Below are positions 1 to 7,517 of a DNA stretch of 64,000 nt, in pieces. Under the pieces are notes generated by a model, which was not told the DNA's origin, searched no databases, and was given only the letters and a program-made list of their open reading frames with translations. The stretch's first letter is position 1. Each line of letters begins with the position of its first letter. The DNA comes from Pleomorphomonas koreensis DSM 23070 (GTDB lineage: Bacteria > Pseudomonadota > Alphaproteobacteria > Rhizobiales > Pleomorphomonadaceae). The stretch lies in assembly GCF_000425185.1 (NCBI RefSeq), contig NZ_KE384327.1, positions 252,252 through 316,251 on the forward strand, read 5' to 3'. The translations under genes were made by a program, and so were the position numbers.

Positions 1-800
1 GGCTGTCGCTCGGCGTACAGGCGCTCGACGAGGACGCCCTCAGGTTCCTCGGCCGGCTGCACAACGCGGGCGAGGCTTTGCGCGCGCTCGAACTGGCGCG
101 TACGACCTTCCCGCGCCTCTCCTTCGACCTGATCTATGCCCGGCCCGGCCAGAGCCTTGCCGCCTGGGAGGCGGAACTCCGGCGGGCCATCGGCTTTGCC
201 GCCGACCACCTGTCGCTCTACCAGCTGACCATCGAGCCGGACACCGCCTTCGAGAAGCTCCAGGCCGCCGGCAAGCTGACGATCCCCGACGCGGACGCCG
301 CCGCCGACCTCTACGAGCTGACGCGCGCGATTACCGGCGAGGCCGGCCTGCCGGCCTACGAGATCTCCAACCATGCCGCGCCGGGCGGCGAGAGCCGGCA
401 CAACCTCCTCTACTGGCGCTATGGCGAATATGTCGGGCTCGGCCCCGGCGCCCACGGCCGCATCGTGCTCGGGGATGACCGCGCCCGCCTCGCCACCGTC
501 GCCGAGCGCAACCCGGAAGCCTGGATGCAGCGCATCGCCGAGGTCGGCAACGGCGTCATCGAGACCGAGGAGATCGTCGGCGAAACGGCCGGCGACGAGA
601 TGCTGTTGATGGGCCTCCGCCTCGTCGAGGGCATCGACGTCGCCCGCTACCGCCGCCTGGCCGGCCGCGGCTTCGATCCGGAGCGCGTCTCCGACCTCGT
701 CGCCCATGGCATGGTCGAGGTGCTGCCGGACGGCCGCATCCGCACCACGCCGGCCGGCGCCTTCGTGCTCGACGCCGTGGTTGCCGATCTGGCGGCTTGA
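1..800 (+). CDS. hemW: HemW, radical-SAM heme chaperone (5' truncated)
   Basis: The C-terminal 265 residues of a HemW/HemN-like protein; the frame is open from base 3 and the start lies outside the window. The radical-SAM CxxxCxxC cluster motif would be upstream and is not visible. Recognisable family blocks are SLGVQALDEDALRFLGR at the very start, the conserved YEISNHAAPGGESRHNLLYW segment, and GEYVGLGPGAHGR. A small winged-helix-like C-terminal part follows, ending LDAVVADLAA. HemW proteins bind heme and deliver it to respiratory targets in the cytoplasm; many are mis-annotated as oxygen-independent coproporphyrinogen oxidase. The gene converges on the next one, with stops only 3 bases apart and no terminator hairpin between them. 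Confidence 0.9.
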   Translation, partial: LSLGVQALDEDALRFLGRLHNAGEALRALELARTTFPRLSFDLIYARPGQSLAAWEAELRRAIGFAADHLSLYQLTIEPDTAFEKLQAAGKLTIPDADAAADLYELTRAITGEAGLPAYEISNHAAPGGESRHNLLYWRYGEYVGLGPGAHGRIVLGDDRARLATVAERNPEAWMQRIAEVGNGVIETEEIVGETAGDEMLLMGLRLVEGIDVARYRRLAGRGFDPERVSDLVAHGMVEVLPDGRIRTTPAGAFVLDAVVADLAA

Positions 801-803
801 GGG

Positions 804-2132
804 TTACAACCTCGACGCAGGCTTCGGCTTCGAGCCGTCGGAAAAGCGCGACAGGCGAAAATGCCGCGGGTCGACGAAGGGCGTCGCTCCCGTGACGAGG
901 TCGGCGACCAGCCAGCCGGCGCCCGGCCCGATGCCGAAGCCGTGGCCGGAAAAGCCGGTGGCAACGACGAGACCGGCAAGGCTTTCCGTCTCGGAGATCA
1001 CCGGCACCACATCCGGCGTCACGTCGATGAAGCCGGCCCAGGCCTGGACGATGCGTGCCTCCCGGAACGGCGGGAAGCGGCGCTTCAGTTCGCCCATGGT
1101 GCGGCGCAGGAAGCGGAGGTCGGGCTTGGGGTCGAGGACGCGCGTCTTCTCGTAAGGAGAGACCTTGTCGAGCGGCCGGGTCGGCCAGTCGTCGATGTCG
1201 CGGAAGAACCGCTCCCCGAAGCCGAGCGACAGGTGTTTCCAGTCGGAGGCGAGCGCCGGCAGGAAGTCGAGCGCGAAGCGGAAATGATCGGGCGTGAGGG
1301 CGGCGACGTTGGCGATGCCGTTGGCCACCGTCAGCCCACCGTCCGCCCGCTTGCGGATGCCGATCACGTCGTCCCAGATGCCGGCGTCGGGGCCGCCGGT
1401 CACCGGCGCGGTGCGCGATACCGTCGAGCGCATCTTGAGCTGCGGCAGTGTCAAGCCGAGGTCCTTCAGGAAGCGCCGCGACCAGGCGCCGGCCGCCAGC
1501 ACCACGCGCTTGGTCCTGATGGTGCCGCGCTCGGTGACCACCGAGACGATCTCGCCGGCCGCCGTCTCGAGGCCGCGCGCCGCGCAGTCGGTGAGGATGA
1601 CGGCGCCCTTGGCGCGTGCCGCCAAGGCGATGGCCGGCGCCGCCTTCTGCGGCTCGGCGCGGCCGTCGCTCGCACACCACAGGCCGGCCGGCGGCGGCGA
1701 CAGGTCGTCCTTCATCACCGCCTTGACCGCCTCGCCCTCGATCACCTCGGCGGAAATTCCGTGCCCGGCCGCCGCCTTCACCCAGTTGCGATAGCCGTCG
1801 ATTTCGCGCGCCCGGCGGGCGGCGAAGAAGATGCCGGTCTCGCGGAAGCCGGTGTCGCCGACACCGTGGGCACCCATCTCGCGCCATAGCCGCATCGCCT
1901 CGCGGATCAGGTCGAACTCGCGCGGATCGCGGTCGGCCTGCCTGACCCAGCCCCAGTTGCGGCTCGACTGCTCGCCGGCGATGTGGCCCTTCTCGAGGAG
2001 CACCGGCTTCAGGCCGCGCTCCGCCAGATAGAGGGCGGCGGTGGTACCGACGATGCCGCCGCCGACGATCACCACATCGGCCTCCTTCGGCACGACGATG
2101 TCGGACGCAACGGGATCGACCTGCGGCCCCAT
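804..2132 (-). CDS. FAD-dependent oxidoreductase, DadA/DAO family
   Basis: A 442-residue flavoprotein of the D-amino-acid/glycine oxidase (DAO) fold. The N-terminal dinucleotide-binding motif VVIVGGGIVGTTAALYLAERG sits at about residues 20-40. SRNWGWVRQADRDPRE, after the FAD loop, is typical of the rhizobial DadA-like group, and the C-terminal GFSGHGFGIGPGAG is the second FAD-contact block. The ATG at 2132 is chosen because GGGGAG lies 8 bases upstream; an in-frame ATG at 2252 adds 40 atypical residues and lacks a ribosome site. The likely reaction is oxidative deamination of a small amino acid, opine or polyamine derivative. The substrate cannot be read from the sequence, and the neighbours hemW and iolB give no clue. 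Confidence 0.85.
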   Translation of the reverse strand: MGPQVDPVASDIVVPKEADVVIVGGGIVGTTAALYLAERGLKPVLLEKGHIAGEQSSRNWGWVRQADRDPREFDLIREAMRLWREMGAHGVGDTGFRETGIFFAARRAREIDGYRNWVKAAAGHGISAEVIEGEAVKAVMKDDLSPPPAGLWCASDGRAEPQKAAPAIALAARAKGAVILTDCAARGLETAAGEIVSVVTERGTIRTKRVVLAAGAWSRRFLKDLGLTLPQLKMRSTVSRTAPVTGGPDAGIWDDVIGIRKRADGGLTVANGIANVAALTPDHFRFALDFLPALASDWKHLSLGFGERFFRDIDDWPTRPLDKVSPYEKTRVLDPKPDLRFLRRTMGELKRRFPPFREARIVQAWAGFIDVTPDVVPVISETESLAGLVVATGFSGHGFGIGPGAGWLVADLVTGATPFVDPRHFRLSRFSDGSKPKPASRL

Positions 2133-2312
2133 GATGAAAGCTCCCCGGAAGGCGCCGGCTGATGCCGGCCCGAAGGTTTTACGCCAAATGGCCGGCCGAT
2201 CCAGTCCGGCAGCTTCCGAAGGCGGCGGCAAATGGAGTATTTTCGTCGCCATCCGGCGCGTCCGGTGCCCGGACGGGTTCGGGCCAGCGGCCTATGCCCG
2301 TTCGCGCCGACC

Positions 2313-3110
2313 TCACAGCCTGAACAGCCACTCGTGCTCGGGCGCGTTGTGGAACTTCCAGGTCCGTGTCGGCCCGGCCATGACGTTGAGATAATAGCTG
2401 TCGTAGCCGTGAAGCGTCGCCACCGGATGGTAGCCCCTCGGCACCATGGCGACGTCGCCGTCCTCGAGCGCCATCGCCTCGTCGAGGCTGCGGTCGTCGG
2501 TGTAGACGCGCTGGAACACCCAGCCCTGCGCCGGATTGACGCGGTGGTAGTAGGTTTCCTCGAGGCAGCTTTCGGTCGGCAGGTCGTCGACGTCGTGCTT
2601 GTGCGGCGGATAGGACGAGGTGTTGCCGGCCGGGGTGATCACCTCGACGACGATCAGCGAATCGGCCGGCTCGCCCTCCGGCAGGATGCCGGTGACCAGC
2701 CGCGTGTTGCGGCCCTTGCCGCGCGTCTCCTGGACGAGGCCGGCCGGGTCGATGTGGCGGGCCGGCCGGGCGCCGCGCTTGCCGGGCGCCGAGCAGACGC
2801 CGAGGGTGACCTCGGTGGCCGCCTTCACAGACCAGCTGGCGCCGGCCGGTACGTAGACGGCGTGCGGCTTGCCGGAGAACGGCGTCATGCGCTCGCCGAT
2901 CAGCCCGAAATCCTCGGTGCCGGCGGTGACCACCGCCCGCCCCTCGATCAGCACCAGACAGGCCTCGCGATCCTCGGTATCGGCGAAACTGGTCTCGCCC
3001 GGCCTGAGCCGCACGACATCGAAGCCGACATAGGTCCAGCCGGCGCTGTCCGGCGTGATCGAGATCACCTTGCCGTGGTCGCCCGACGGACGGACGCGCA
3101 GATTCGGCAT
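2313..3110 (-). CDS. iolB: 5-deoxy-glucuronate isomerase IolB
   Basis: A 265-residue double-cupin protein of the usual IolB length. It isomerises 5-deoxy-glucuronate to 2-deoxy-5-keto-gluconate in the cytosolic myo-inositol pathway. Family signatures are GWTYVGFDVVRLRPGE near the N-terminus, the metal-binding SSYPPHKHDVDD, then EETYYHRVNPAQGWVFQRVY, and PRGYHPVATLHGYDSYYLN near the end. The ATG at 3110 has GGAGGAAAG just upstream; the frame stays open further upstream without family similarity. No other iol gene (iolC, D, E, G, A) lies in the window, so this copy is detached from its pathway. A palindromic repeat occupies the 5' flank. Confidence 0.92.
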   Translation of the reverse strand: MPNLRVRPSGDHGKVISITPDSAGWTYVGFDVVRLRPGETSFADTEDREACLVLIEGRAVVTAGTEDFGLIGERMTPFSGKPHAVYVPAGASWSVKAATEVTLGVCSAPGKRGARPARHIDPAGLVQETRGKGRNTRLVTGILPEGEPADSLIVVEVITPAGNTSSYPPHKHDVDDLPTESCLEETYYHRVNPAQGWVFQRVYTDDRSLDEAMALEDGDVAMVPRGYHPVATLHGYDSYYLNVMAGPTRTWKFHNAPEHEWLFRL

Positions 3111-3202
3111 GACCTTTCCTCCCTCCATCGGCCCGACCCGGCCGAAGCCGGCCCAAGTGTAGCCCCGCGCGTGGCGCGCGTCGAGAAAGACAGCCTGCTC
3201 CT

Positions 3203-3304
3203 GGACCATGTCCGGCAAACTGGAATTTGCCGGACATGGTCCCGTCATGCGGTGTGACGCAATTCCGGACGCAAAACCGGTTCCCACTTTTGCTGGAATT
3301 GCTC
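3203..3304 (-). repeat. Three-stem palindromic repeat, copy 1
   Basis: Read on the minus strand the element has three consecutive hairpins. The first is a 49-base module (3304 to 3256) identical to bases 51252-51300; it pairs GCAATTCC with GGAATTGC and, inside that, GCAAAA with TTTTGC. The second is a 5-bp stem CGTCA/TGACG (3255-3259 with 3243-3247, 7-base loop). The third is a perfect 17-bp stem (3226-3242 with 3203-3219, 6-base loop). The element lies 3' of secB and 5' of iolB, both on the minus strand, so it would be in the secB 3' region. It may limit transcription or protect the 3' end. Confidence 0.85.
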
Positions 3305-3374
3305 CCAAATGCCAAACGGCGCGCCTCCTCCCGGAAGACGCGCCGTCCTTATCAGGCTCGAAAGCCGGTCCGCC

Positions 3375-3866
3375 TCAGTTGGCGGCGCCCTGCTGCTGCT
3401 GCTGCATCTGCTGCAGGCGGGCGAGATACTGCTGGTAGAGCTGGACGAAGTCGATCGGGTCGATCAGCAGCGGCGGGAAGCCGCCGCGGATGACGGCGTC
3501 GGCGATGATCTGGCGCGCGAAGGGGAACAGCAGGCGCGGGCCTTCGATGTTGACGTAAGGATGCAGGTGCTGCGACGGCACGTTCTGCACGCTGATCAGG
3601 CCGCCGTAGGTCAGTTCGACGTTGAAGATCACTTCCTCGCCGATCGCCGCCTTGGCCTCGAGATGCAGGTCGATCTCGTAGTCGCTCTGGCTGCGCTGGC
3701 GCGAGTTGACGTTGACGCCGATGGAAATCTGCGGCGCCGTCTCGCGCGCCCTCAGGCTGTCGGGCGCCTTGGGATTCTCGAACGACAGGTCCTTGACATA
3801 CTGGGCAACCACGCTCATCGACGGCTGGGCCTCGGCGGCGCCGTTCTCGGGCTGAACCGAACTCAT
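3375..3866 (-). CDS. secB: Protein-export chaperone SecB
   Basis: A 163-residue SecB, the tetrameric cytosolic chaperone that keeps preproteins unfolded and hands them to SecA. Family blocks are YVKDLSFENPKAP, ARQIIADAVIRGGFPPLLI and DPIDFVQLYQQYLARL. The ATG at 3866 is preferred: GGAGGAG lies 8 bases upstream, while an upstream in-frame GTG at 3875 would overlap that site. The C-terminus ends in a short glutamine-rich tail (QQMQQQQQ). In many Rhizobiales secB sits next to dnaQ and fxsA; here fxsA is adjacent but dnaQ is 19 kb away. Confidence 0.97.
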   Translation of the reverse strand: MSSVQPENGAAEAQPSMSVVAQYVKDLSFENPKAPDSLRARETAPQISIGVNVNSRQRSQSDYEIDLHLEAKAAIGEEVIFNVELTYGGLISVQNVPSQHLHPYVNIEGPRLLFPFARQIIADAVIRGGFPPLLIDPIDFVQLYQQYLARLQQMQQQQQGAAN

Positions 3867-3984
3867 GTATCGCACTCCTCCGGCCAGCCGGGGCGAGGAC
3901 GCCCGCCAGGGTGACCCATTGTTTGTCGAGGCCGTTTCCCGGCCTTTTCGCGGGTTCGAGCGCTATCAGGCTTGGCCGGCGAGA

Positions 3985-4506
3985 TCAAGACCGATCGCCG
4001 CGCTCGTCGGACGGCGGCTCGGGCGGCAGGCTCCTCGAGCCGCCGGACCAGGGCGAATCGCCGTTGCCGCCGCCGCGGCTCCACTCGTCCTCGTCGAGGT
4101 CGACGACGCCGTCCTCGCTGCGGCGGCGGCCCGTCGACATGGTGGTCACCGTCAGGCGGGCGGCGATGGTGGCGATGATCAGCCGCCGAACCGGCGCGAA
4201 CAGCAGCAGGAAGGCCATCAGGTCGGACAGGAAGCCCGGCAGGATCAGCAGGAAGGCGGCCAGCAGCACCATGAAGCCGTCGAGCAGCGTGCCGGCCGGC
4301 ATGCGTCCGGCCGCCAGTTCGGCCTGCACGCGGCGCATCAGGCCGAAGCCCTCGTAACGGAGCAGCGCCAGCCCGCCGAAGGCGGCGAGCAGCACCAGGC
4401 CGACGGTGTTGATGACGCCGAGGTGGCTGCCCACCCAGACGAGCGCCGCGATCTCGGCGATCGGCCAGGCGAGGAGGAGAAGCGGCAGGGCGGGCGTGAG
4501 GCGCAT
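3985..4506 (-). CDS. fxsA: FxsA family membrane protein
   Basis: A 173-residue inner-membrane protein of the FxsA family, named for its effect on phage T7 exclusion in E. coli; the physiological role is not established. Hydrophobic segments are visible at about residues 5-25, 30-50 and 75-100, including AWPIAEIAALVWVGSHLGV and the conserved LLAAFLLILPGFLSDLMAF. The C-terminal third is hydrophilic, with acidic, Gly-rich and Pro-rich stretches (DLDEDEW, then GGGNGDS). The start at 4506 begins directly with a membrane segment; the upstream extension is not family-like. It lies 118 bases upstream of secB on the same strand. Confidence 0.85.
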   Translation of the reverse strand: MRLTPALPLLLLAWPIAEIAALVWVGSHLGVINTVGLVLLAAFGGLALLRYEGFGLMRRVQAELAAGRMPAGTLLDGFMVLLAAFLLILPGFLSDLMAFLLLFAPVRRLIIATIAARLTVTTMSTGRRRSEDGVVDLDEDEWSRGGGNGDSPWSGGSRSLPPEPPSDERGDRS

Positions 4507-4610
4507 GGCGGTTCCGGTCGATGAGTGTCCGGGACCATGATGCGCCGGCCGGGCGGCGGCATGCAAGGGCGGCCCCTCCCCCGATGGTCGCAGCGAGCGG
4601 CCTCGCCGCC

Positions 4611-4680
4611 GAATTCACCCCGAATTCACCCCAAGTCCGTCTTTCCCTTGCCGCCGCCGTCGCCTACATAGGCAGGCGAC
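4611..4680. repeat. Tandem 11-bp duplication plus inverted repeat in a divergent gap
   Basis: The gap between the divergent fxsA and Tim44-domain genes holds two exact head-to-tail copies of GAATTCACCCC (4611-4621 and 4622-4632). Further on is a perfect 7-bp inverted repeat GTCGCCT/AGGCGAC with an 8-base spacer (4659-4680). Eleven-base spacing puts the two copies on one face of the helix, as in many operators. The regulator is unknown and the Pho-box half-site is not present. Confidence 0.5.
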
Positions 4681-4745
4681 ACTGATTGCGATGCTGCGCC
4701 GGCACTGCGCCACCTGGGGCGCCAACTGAGGGAAACGATGCTCGG

Positions 4746-5450
4746 ATGAACGCCTTCCTCGATCTCACCAGCCTCATCTTCCTCGTCATCGCCGTGGTGA
4801 TCTTCTGGCGCCTCAGGAATGTGCTCGGCACCCGCACCGGCAACGAGAAGCCGCCGTTCGATCCCTTCGCCGGCCGCAAGCCCGACGCCATCGAGCCGCC
4901 GCCGGCCGGCGACAACGTGGTGACGCTGCCGCGCGAAGGCCGGCCCGACCCGCGCGAGGCGGTGCTGGCCCGCATCGACGAGGTGGCGCCGGCCGGCCAT
5001 GCCAACTCCGGCCTCAAGGCGATCGTCGCCGTCGACCGCAATTTCGACCTCGACGCCTTCCTGGGCGGCGCCCGCGCCGCCTACGAGATGATCGTCTCGG
5101 CCTTCGCGGCCGGCGACCGCGATACGCTGAAGCCGCTGCTCAGCCGCGAGGTGTTCGACGGCTTCTCCGGCGTGCTGGCGGCGCGCGAGGCGCGCGGCGA
5201 GAAGATCGACTTCACCTTCGTCGGTATCGACCGGGCCGACGTGGTCGACGCCGGCGTCGAGAACGGCATGGAACAGGTGACGGTGCGCTTCTCTTCACAG
5301 CTGATTTCGGTCACGCGCGGCCGCGACGGCTCGGTGGTCGAGGGCGATCCGCAGAAGGTCGCCGAGGTGACCGACGTCTGGACCTTCGCCCGCGAGGCGC
5401 GATCGTCGGACCCGAACTGGAAGCTGGTCGCCACCGACGCCGGGGACTGA
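4746..5450 (+). CDS. Tim44-domain membrane-anchored protein
   Basis: A 234-residue protein with one N-terminal membrane segment (about residues 5-22, LTSLIFLVIAVVIFWRL), a Pro-rich and charged linker, and a C-terminal Tim44-like domain (about residues 90-230) including FLGGARAAYEMIVSAFAAGD and DVWTFAREARSSDPNWKLVA. Alphaproteobacterial members of this family are relatives of mitochondrial Tim44 and probably act at the inner membrane, perhaps with protein export or assembly. The ATG at 4746 follows GAGGGAAA; an in-frame upstream ATG at 4686 has no site. It heads an apparent operon with mltA (7-base gap) and the Smr gene. Confidence 0.88.
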   Translation: MNAFLDLTSLIFLVIAVVIFWRLRNVLGTRTGNEKPPFDPFAGRKPDAIEPPPAGDNVVTLPREGRPDPREAVLARIDEVAPAGHANSGLKAIVAVDRNFDLDAFLGGARAAYEMIVSAFAAGDRDTLKPLLSREVFDGFSGVLAAREARGEKIDFTFVGIDRADVVDAGVENGMEQVTVRFSSQLISVTRGRDGSVVEGDPQKVAEVTDVWTFAREARSSDPNWKLVATDAGD

Positions 5451-5457
5451 CCTCATC

Positions 5458-6549
5458 TTGGCCGACCTCGCATCCGTCGGCCGCCTCGTGGCGGTCACCT
5501 TTACCGATCTCCCCGGCTGGGCCGACGACGACCACGCCGCCGCCTTCGCCGCCTTCCGCCGCTCGGCTGTCCGCCTTGTCGAGAAGCCGCCGACCGGCAA
5601 GCTGCTCGGCCCGGACGCCGCGGCGCTGGCCGACAAGGGGCGACTGGCGCTCGCCCTAAGCGAGACGGTCGACGCCGCCGCCGCCCGCGCCTTCTTCGAG
5701 GCGCATTTCCAGCCCTTCCGCGTCGAGCCAGCCACGGGCGACGGCTTCATCACCGGCTTCTACGAGCCGGAGGTCGAGGCGCGGCTAAGGCCGTCGCTGG
5801 CCTTTCCGGTGCCGATCCTGGCGCCGCCCGCCGGCCTGCGCGAGCTGACCGAGGCCGACGACCGGCGCAACCTCGATCCGGCGCTGACCTGGGCCATCGA
5901 CGACGGCGGCCGCCTTCTGCCCTGCCCGGAGCGCGGTGCGGTGATGGCCGGCGCCCTCGACGGCCGGGCGGCGCCGATCGCCCATGTCGCCAGCGCCGTC
6001 GACGCCTTCTTCATCCACGTGCAGGGGGCGGCCCGGCTGAAGCTGCCGGACGGCGAGGTGCTGCGCGTCACCTTCGCCGCCAAGAGCGGCCACCCCTATT
6101 TTCCGGTGGCGCGGCTGATGCTGGAGCGCGGCGTCGCGGCGAGCCCGGCCGAGGCCACCGCCGATGCATTGCGCGCCTGGCTGGCCGGCCTGTCGCCGCA
6201 GGAGCGGCGGGCGGCGCTGTCGCGCAACCGCTCCTACATCTTCTTCCGCGAGGCGCCGGTGCCCGATCCGGCGCTGGGGCCGGTGGCCGCCGCCGGCGTG
6301 CCGCTGACGCCCGGCCGGTCGCTGGCCGTCGACCGCGCGCTGATCACCTTCCACGCGCCGGTCTACGTCGAGGCCGATCTCCCCGGCGGACCGTTCCGGC
6401 GGCTGATGGTGGCGCAGGATACCGGCTCGGCCATCCTCGGCCCGGCGCGCGGCGACATCTTCTTCGGCTCGGGCGAAGCCGCCTTCGCGGCGGCGGCGCG
6501 GGTGCGCGATCCCGCCCGCTTCGCCCTTCTCAAGCCGCGGGAGGGCTGA
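5458..6549 (+). CDS. mltA: Membrane-bound lytic transglycosylase A (MltA)
   Basis: A 363-residue peptidoglycan lytic transglycosylase that cleaves the MurNAc-GlcNAc bond to form 1,6-anhydro ends. The MltA core includes GFITGFYEPEVEARL, HVQGAARLKLPDGE and NRSYIFFRE. The C-terminal 3D domain carries the signature QDTGSAILGPARGDIFFG with the catalytic-type aspartates. The only start consistent with the operon is TTG at 5458, after GGGGAC. From there the protein begins directly with the mature fold (VTFTDLPGWADDDHAAAF) and shows no signal peptide or lipobox, which is odd for a periplasmic enzyme. It is flanked by the Tim44-domain and Smr genes at 7- and 4-base gaps. Confidence 0.93.
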   Translation: MADLASVGRLVAVTFTDLPGWADDDHAAAFAAFRRSAVRLVEKPPTGKLLGPDAAALADKGRLALALSETVDAAAARAFFEAHFQPFRVEPATGDGFITGFYEPEVEARLRPSLAFPVPILAPPAGLRELTEADDRRNLDPALTWAIDDGGRLLPCPERGAVMAGALDGRAAPIAHVASAVDAFFIHVQGAARLKLPDGEVLRVTFAAKSGHPYFPVARLMLERGVAASPAEATADALRAWLAGLSPQERRAALSRNRSYIFFREAPVPDPALGPVAAAGVPLTPGRSLAVDRALITFHAPVYVEADLPGGPFRRLMVAQDTGSAILGPARGDIFFGSGEAAFAAAARVRDPARFALLKPREG

Positions 6550-6553
6550 GGGC

Positions 6554-7111
6554 ATGTCCCGCCGCAAAGGTCGGCCGCTCGCCCCGGAGGAGGAGGAACT
6601 CTGGCGGGCGGTGAAGAAGACCGTGACGCCGCTGCGGCCGGAAAAGCTGACGCCGCCGCCGGCGCTCGCCGCCGCTCAGCCGGAACCCGAGCGGCCGCTC
6701 GTCCGCCTGCCGCCGGCCACCACCGCCGCATCGCCGCAGAAGCCGGCACTGCCTAAGCTGCATCCGTTCGGCAAGCGCGAGCGGCAGGCGGTCAACCGCG
6801 GCCGCACGGCGATCGACGGCCGGCTCGACCTGCACGGCTTTCGCCAGGACGAGGCGCACGCCCGCCTGTCCGGCTTTCTCCACTATGCCCAGGCCGCCGG
6901 CTGGAAGGTGGTGCTGGTGATCACCGGCAAGGGCCGGCCGGGCGGCGACTTCCAGAGCCTGCACGACCACGAGCGCGGCGTGCTCAGGCGCGTCGTGCCG
7001 ATGTGGCTGAGCCTGCCGGATTTCCGCTCGGTGGTACTCGGCTACGAGGACGCCGGACCGGTGCATGGCGGCGGCGGCGCCCTCTACATCCGCATCCGCA
7101 AGAGGAAATGA
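6554..7111 (+). CDS. Smr domain protein
   Basis: A 185-residue protein with a low-complexity Pro/Ala-rich N-terminal half and a C-terminal Smr (small MutS-related) domain. The domain starts at IDGRLDLHGFRQDEAHARL (LDLHG is the family hallmark) and includes VVLVITGKGRPGG and GGGGALYIRIRKRK. Smr domains are nicking endonucleases or nucleic-acid binders; the target here is unknown. The ATG lies 4 bases after the mltA stop, so the two are probably co-translated. The mltA-Smr pairing is common in Rhizobiales. Confidence 0.9.
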   Translation: MSRRKGRPLAPEEEELWRAVKKTVTPLRPEKLTPPPALAAAQPEPERPLVRLPPATTAASPQKPALPKLHPFGKRERQAVNRGRTAIDGRLDLHGFRQDEAHARLSGFLHYAQAAGWKVVLVITGKGRPGGDFQSLHDHERGVLRRVVPMWLSLPDFRSVVLGYEDAGPVHGGGGALYIRIRKRK

Positions 7112-7157
7112 CCGGAGACCGGGTCCGGCAGGCCGGGACCCGCGTGAGAGGTGAAGG

Positions 7158-7517
7158 ATGACCCCGTTCGGCGCCCGGCTGCGCGACCTCCGTCAGGCGC
7201 GCGGCATGACCATGAAGGCGATGGCGGCGGCGATCGGCGTGTCGCCGGCCTATCTGTCGGCGCTCGAGCACGGCAAGCGCGGCCGGCCGAGCTGGGACCT
7301 GCTGCAGCGGATCATCGGCCACCTCAACATCATCTGGGACGAAGCCGAGGAGCTGGAACGGCTGGCCGGCCTGTCGCATCCGCGCGTCGTGGTCGACACC
7401 GAGGGCCTCGGCCCCAAGGCGACCGAGCTTGCCAACCGCCTCGCCAGGAGCATCGGCCGCCTCGACGAGGCAACGCTCGACCGGCTGCTCGACATCCTCG
7501 GCAAGGATCGAGACTAG
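7158..7517 (+). CDS. XRE-family transcriptional regulator
   Basis: A 119-residue protein with an N-terminal Cro/CI-type helix-turn-helix (about residues 5-60): LRDLRQARGMTMKAMAAAIG then VSPAYLSALEHGKRGRPSW. A C-terminal helical stretch follows (ATELANRLARSIGRLDEATL). The start at 7158 follows GAGAGGTGAAGG. It is 46 bases downstream of the Smr gene and may be the last gene of that operon. Its stop overlaps the convergent lipoprotein stop inside a shared CTAG. Target genes are unknown. Confidence 0.9.
   Translation: MTPFGARLRDLRQARGMTMKAMAAAIGVSPAYLSALEHGKRGRPSWDLLQRIIGHLNIIWDEAEELERLAGLSHPRVVVDTEGLGPKATELANRLARSIGRLDEATLDRLLDILGKDRD

Noticed and set aside
3929-3949. Hairpin AGGCCG/CGGCCT followed by TTTT on the plus strand, between fxsA and secB
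   Set aside because: The T-run is on the plus strand, but both flanking genes are on the minus strand and no plus-strand gene ends there.
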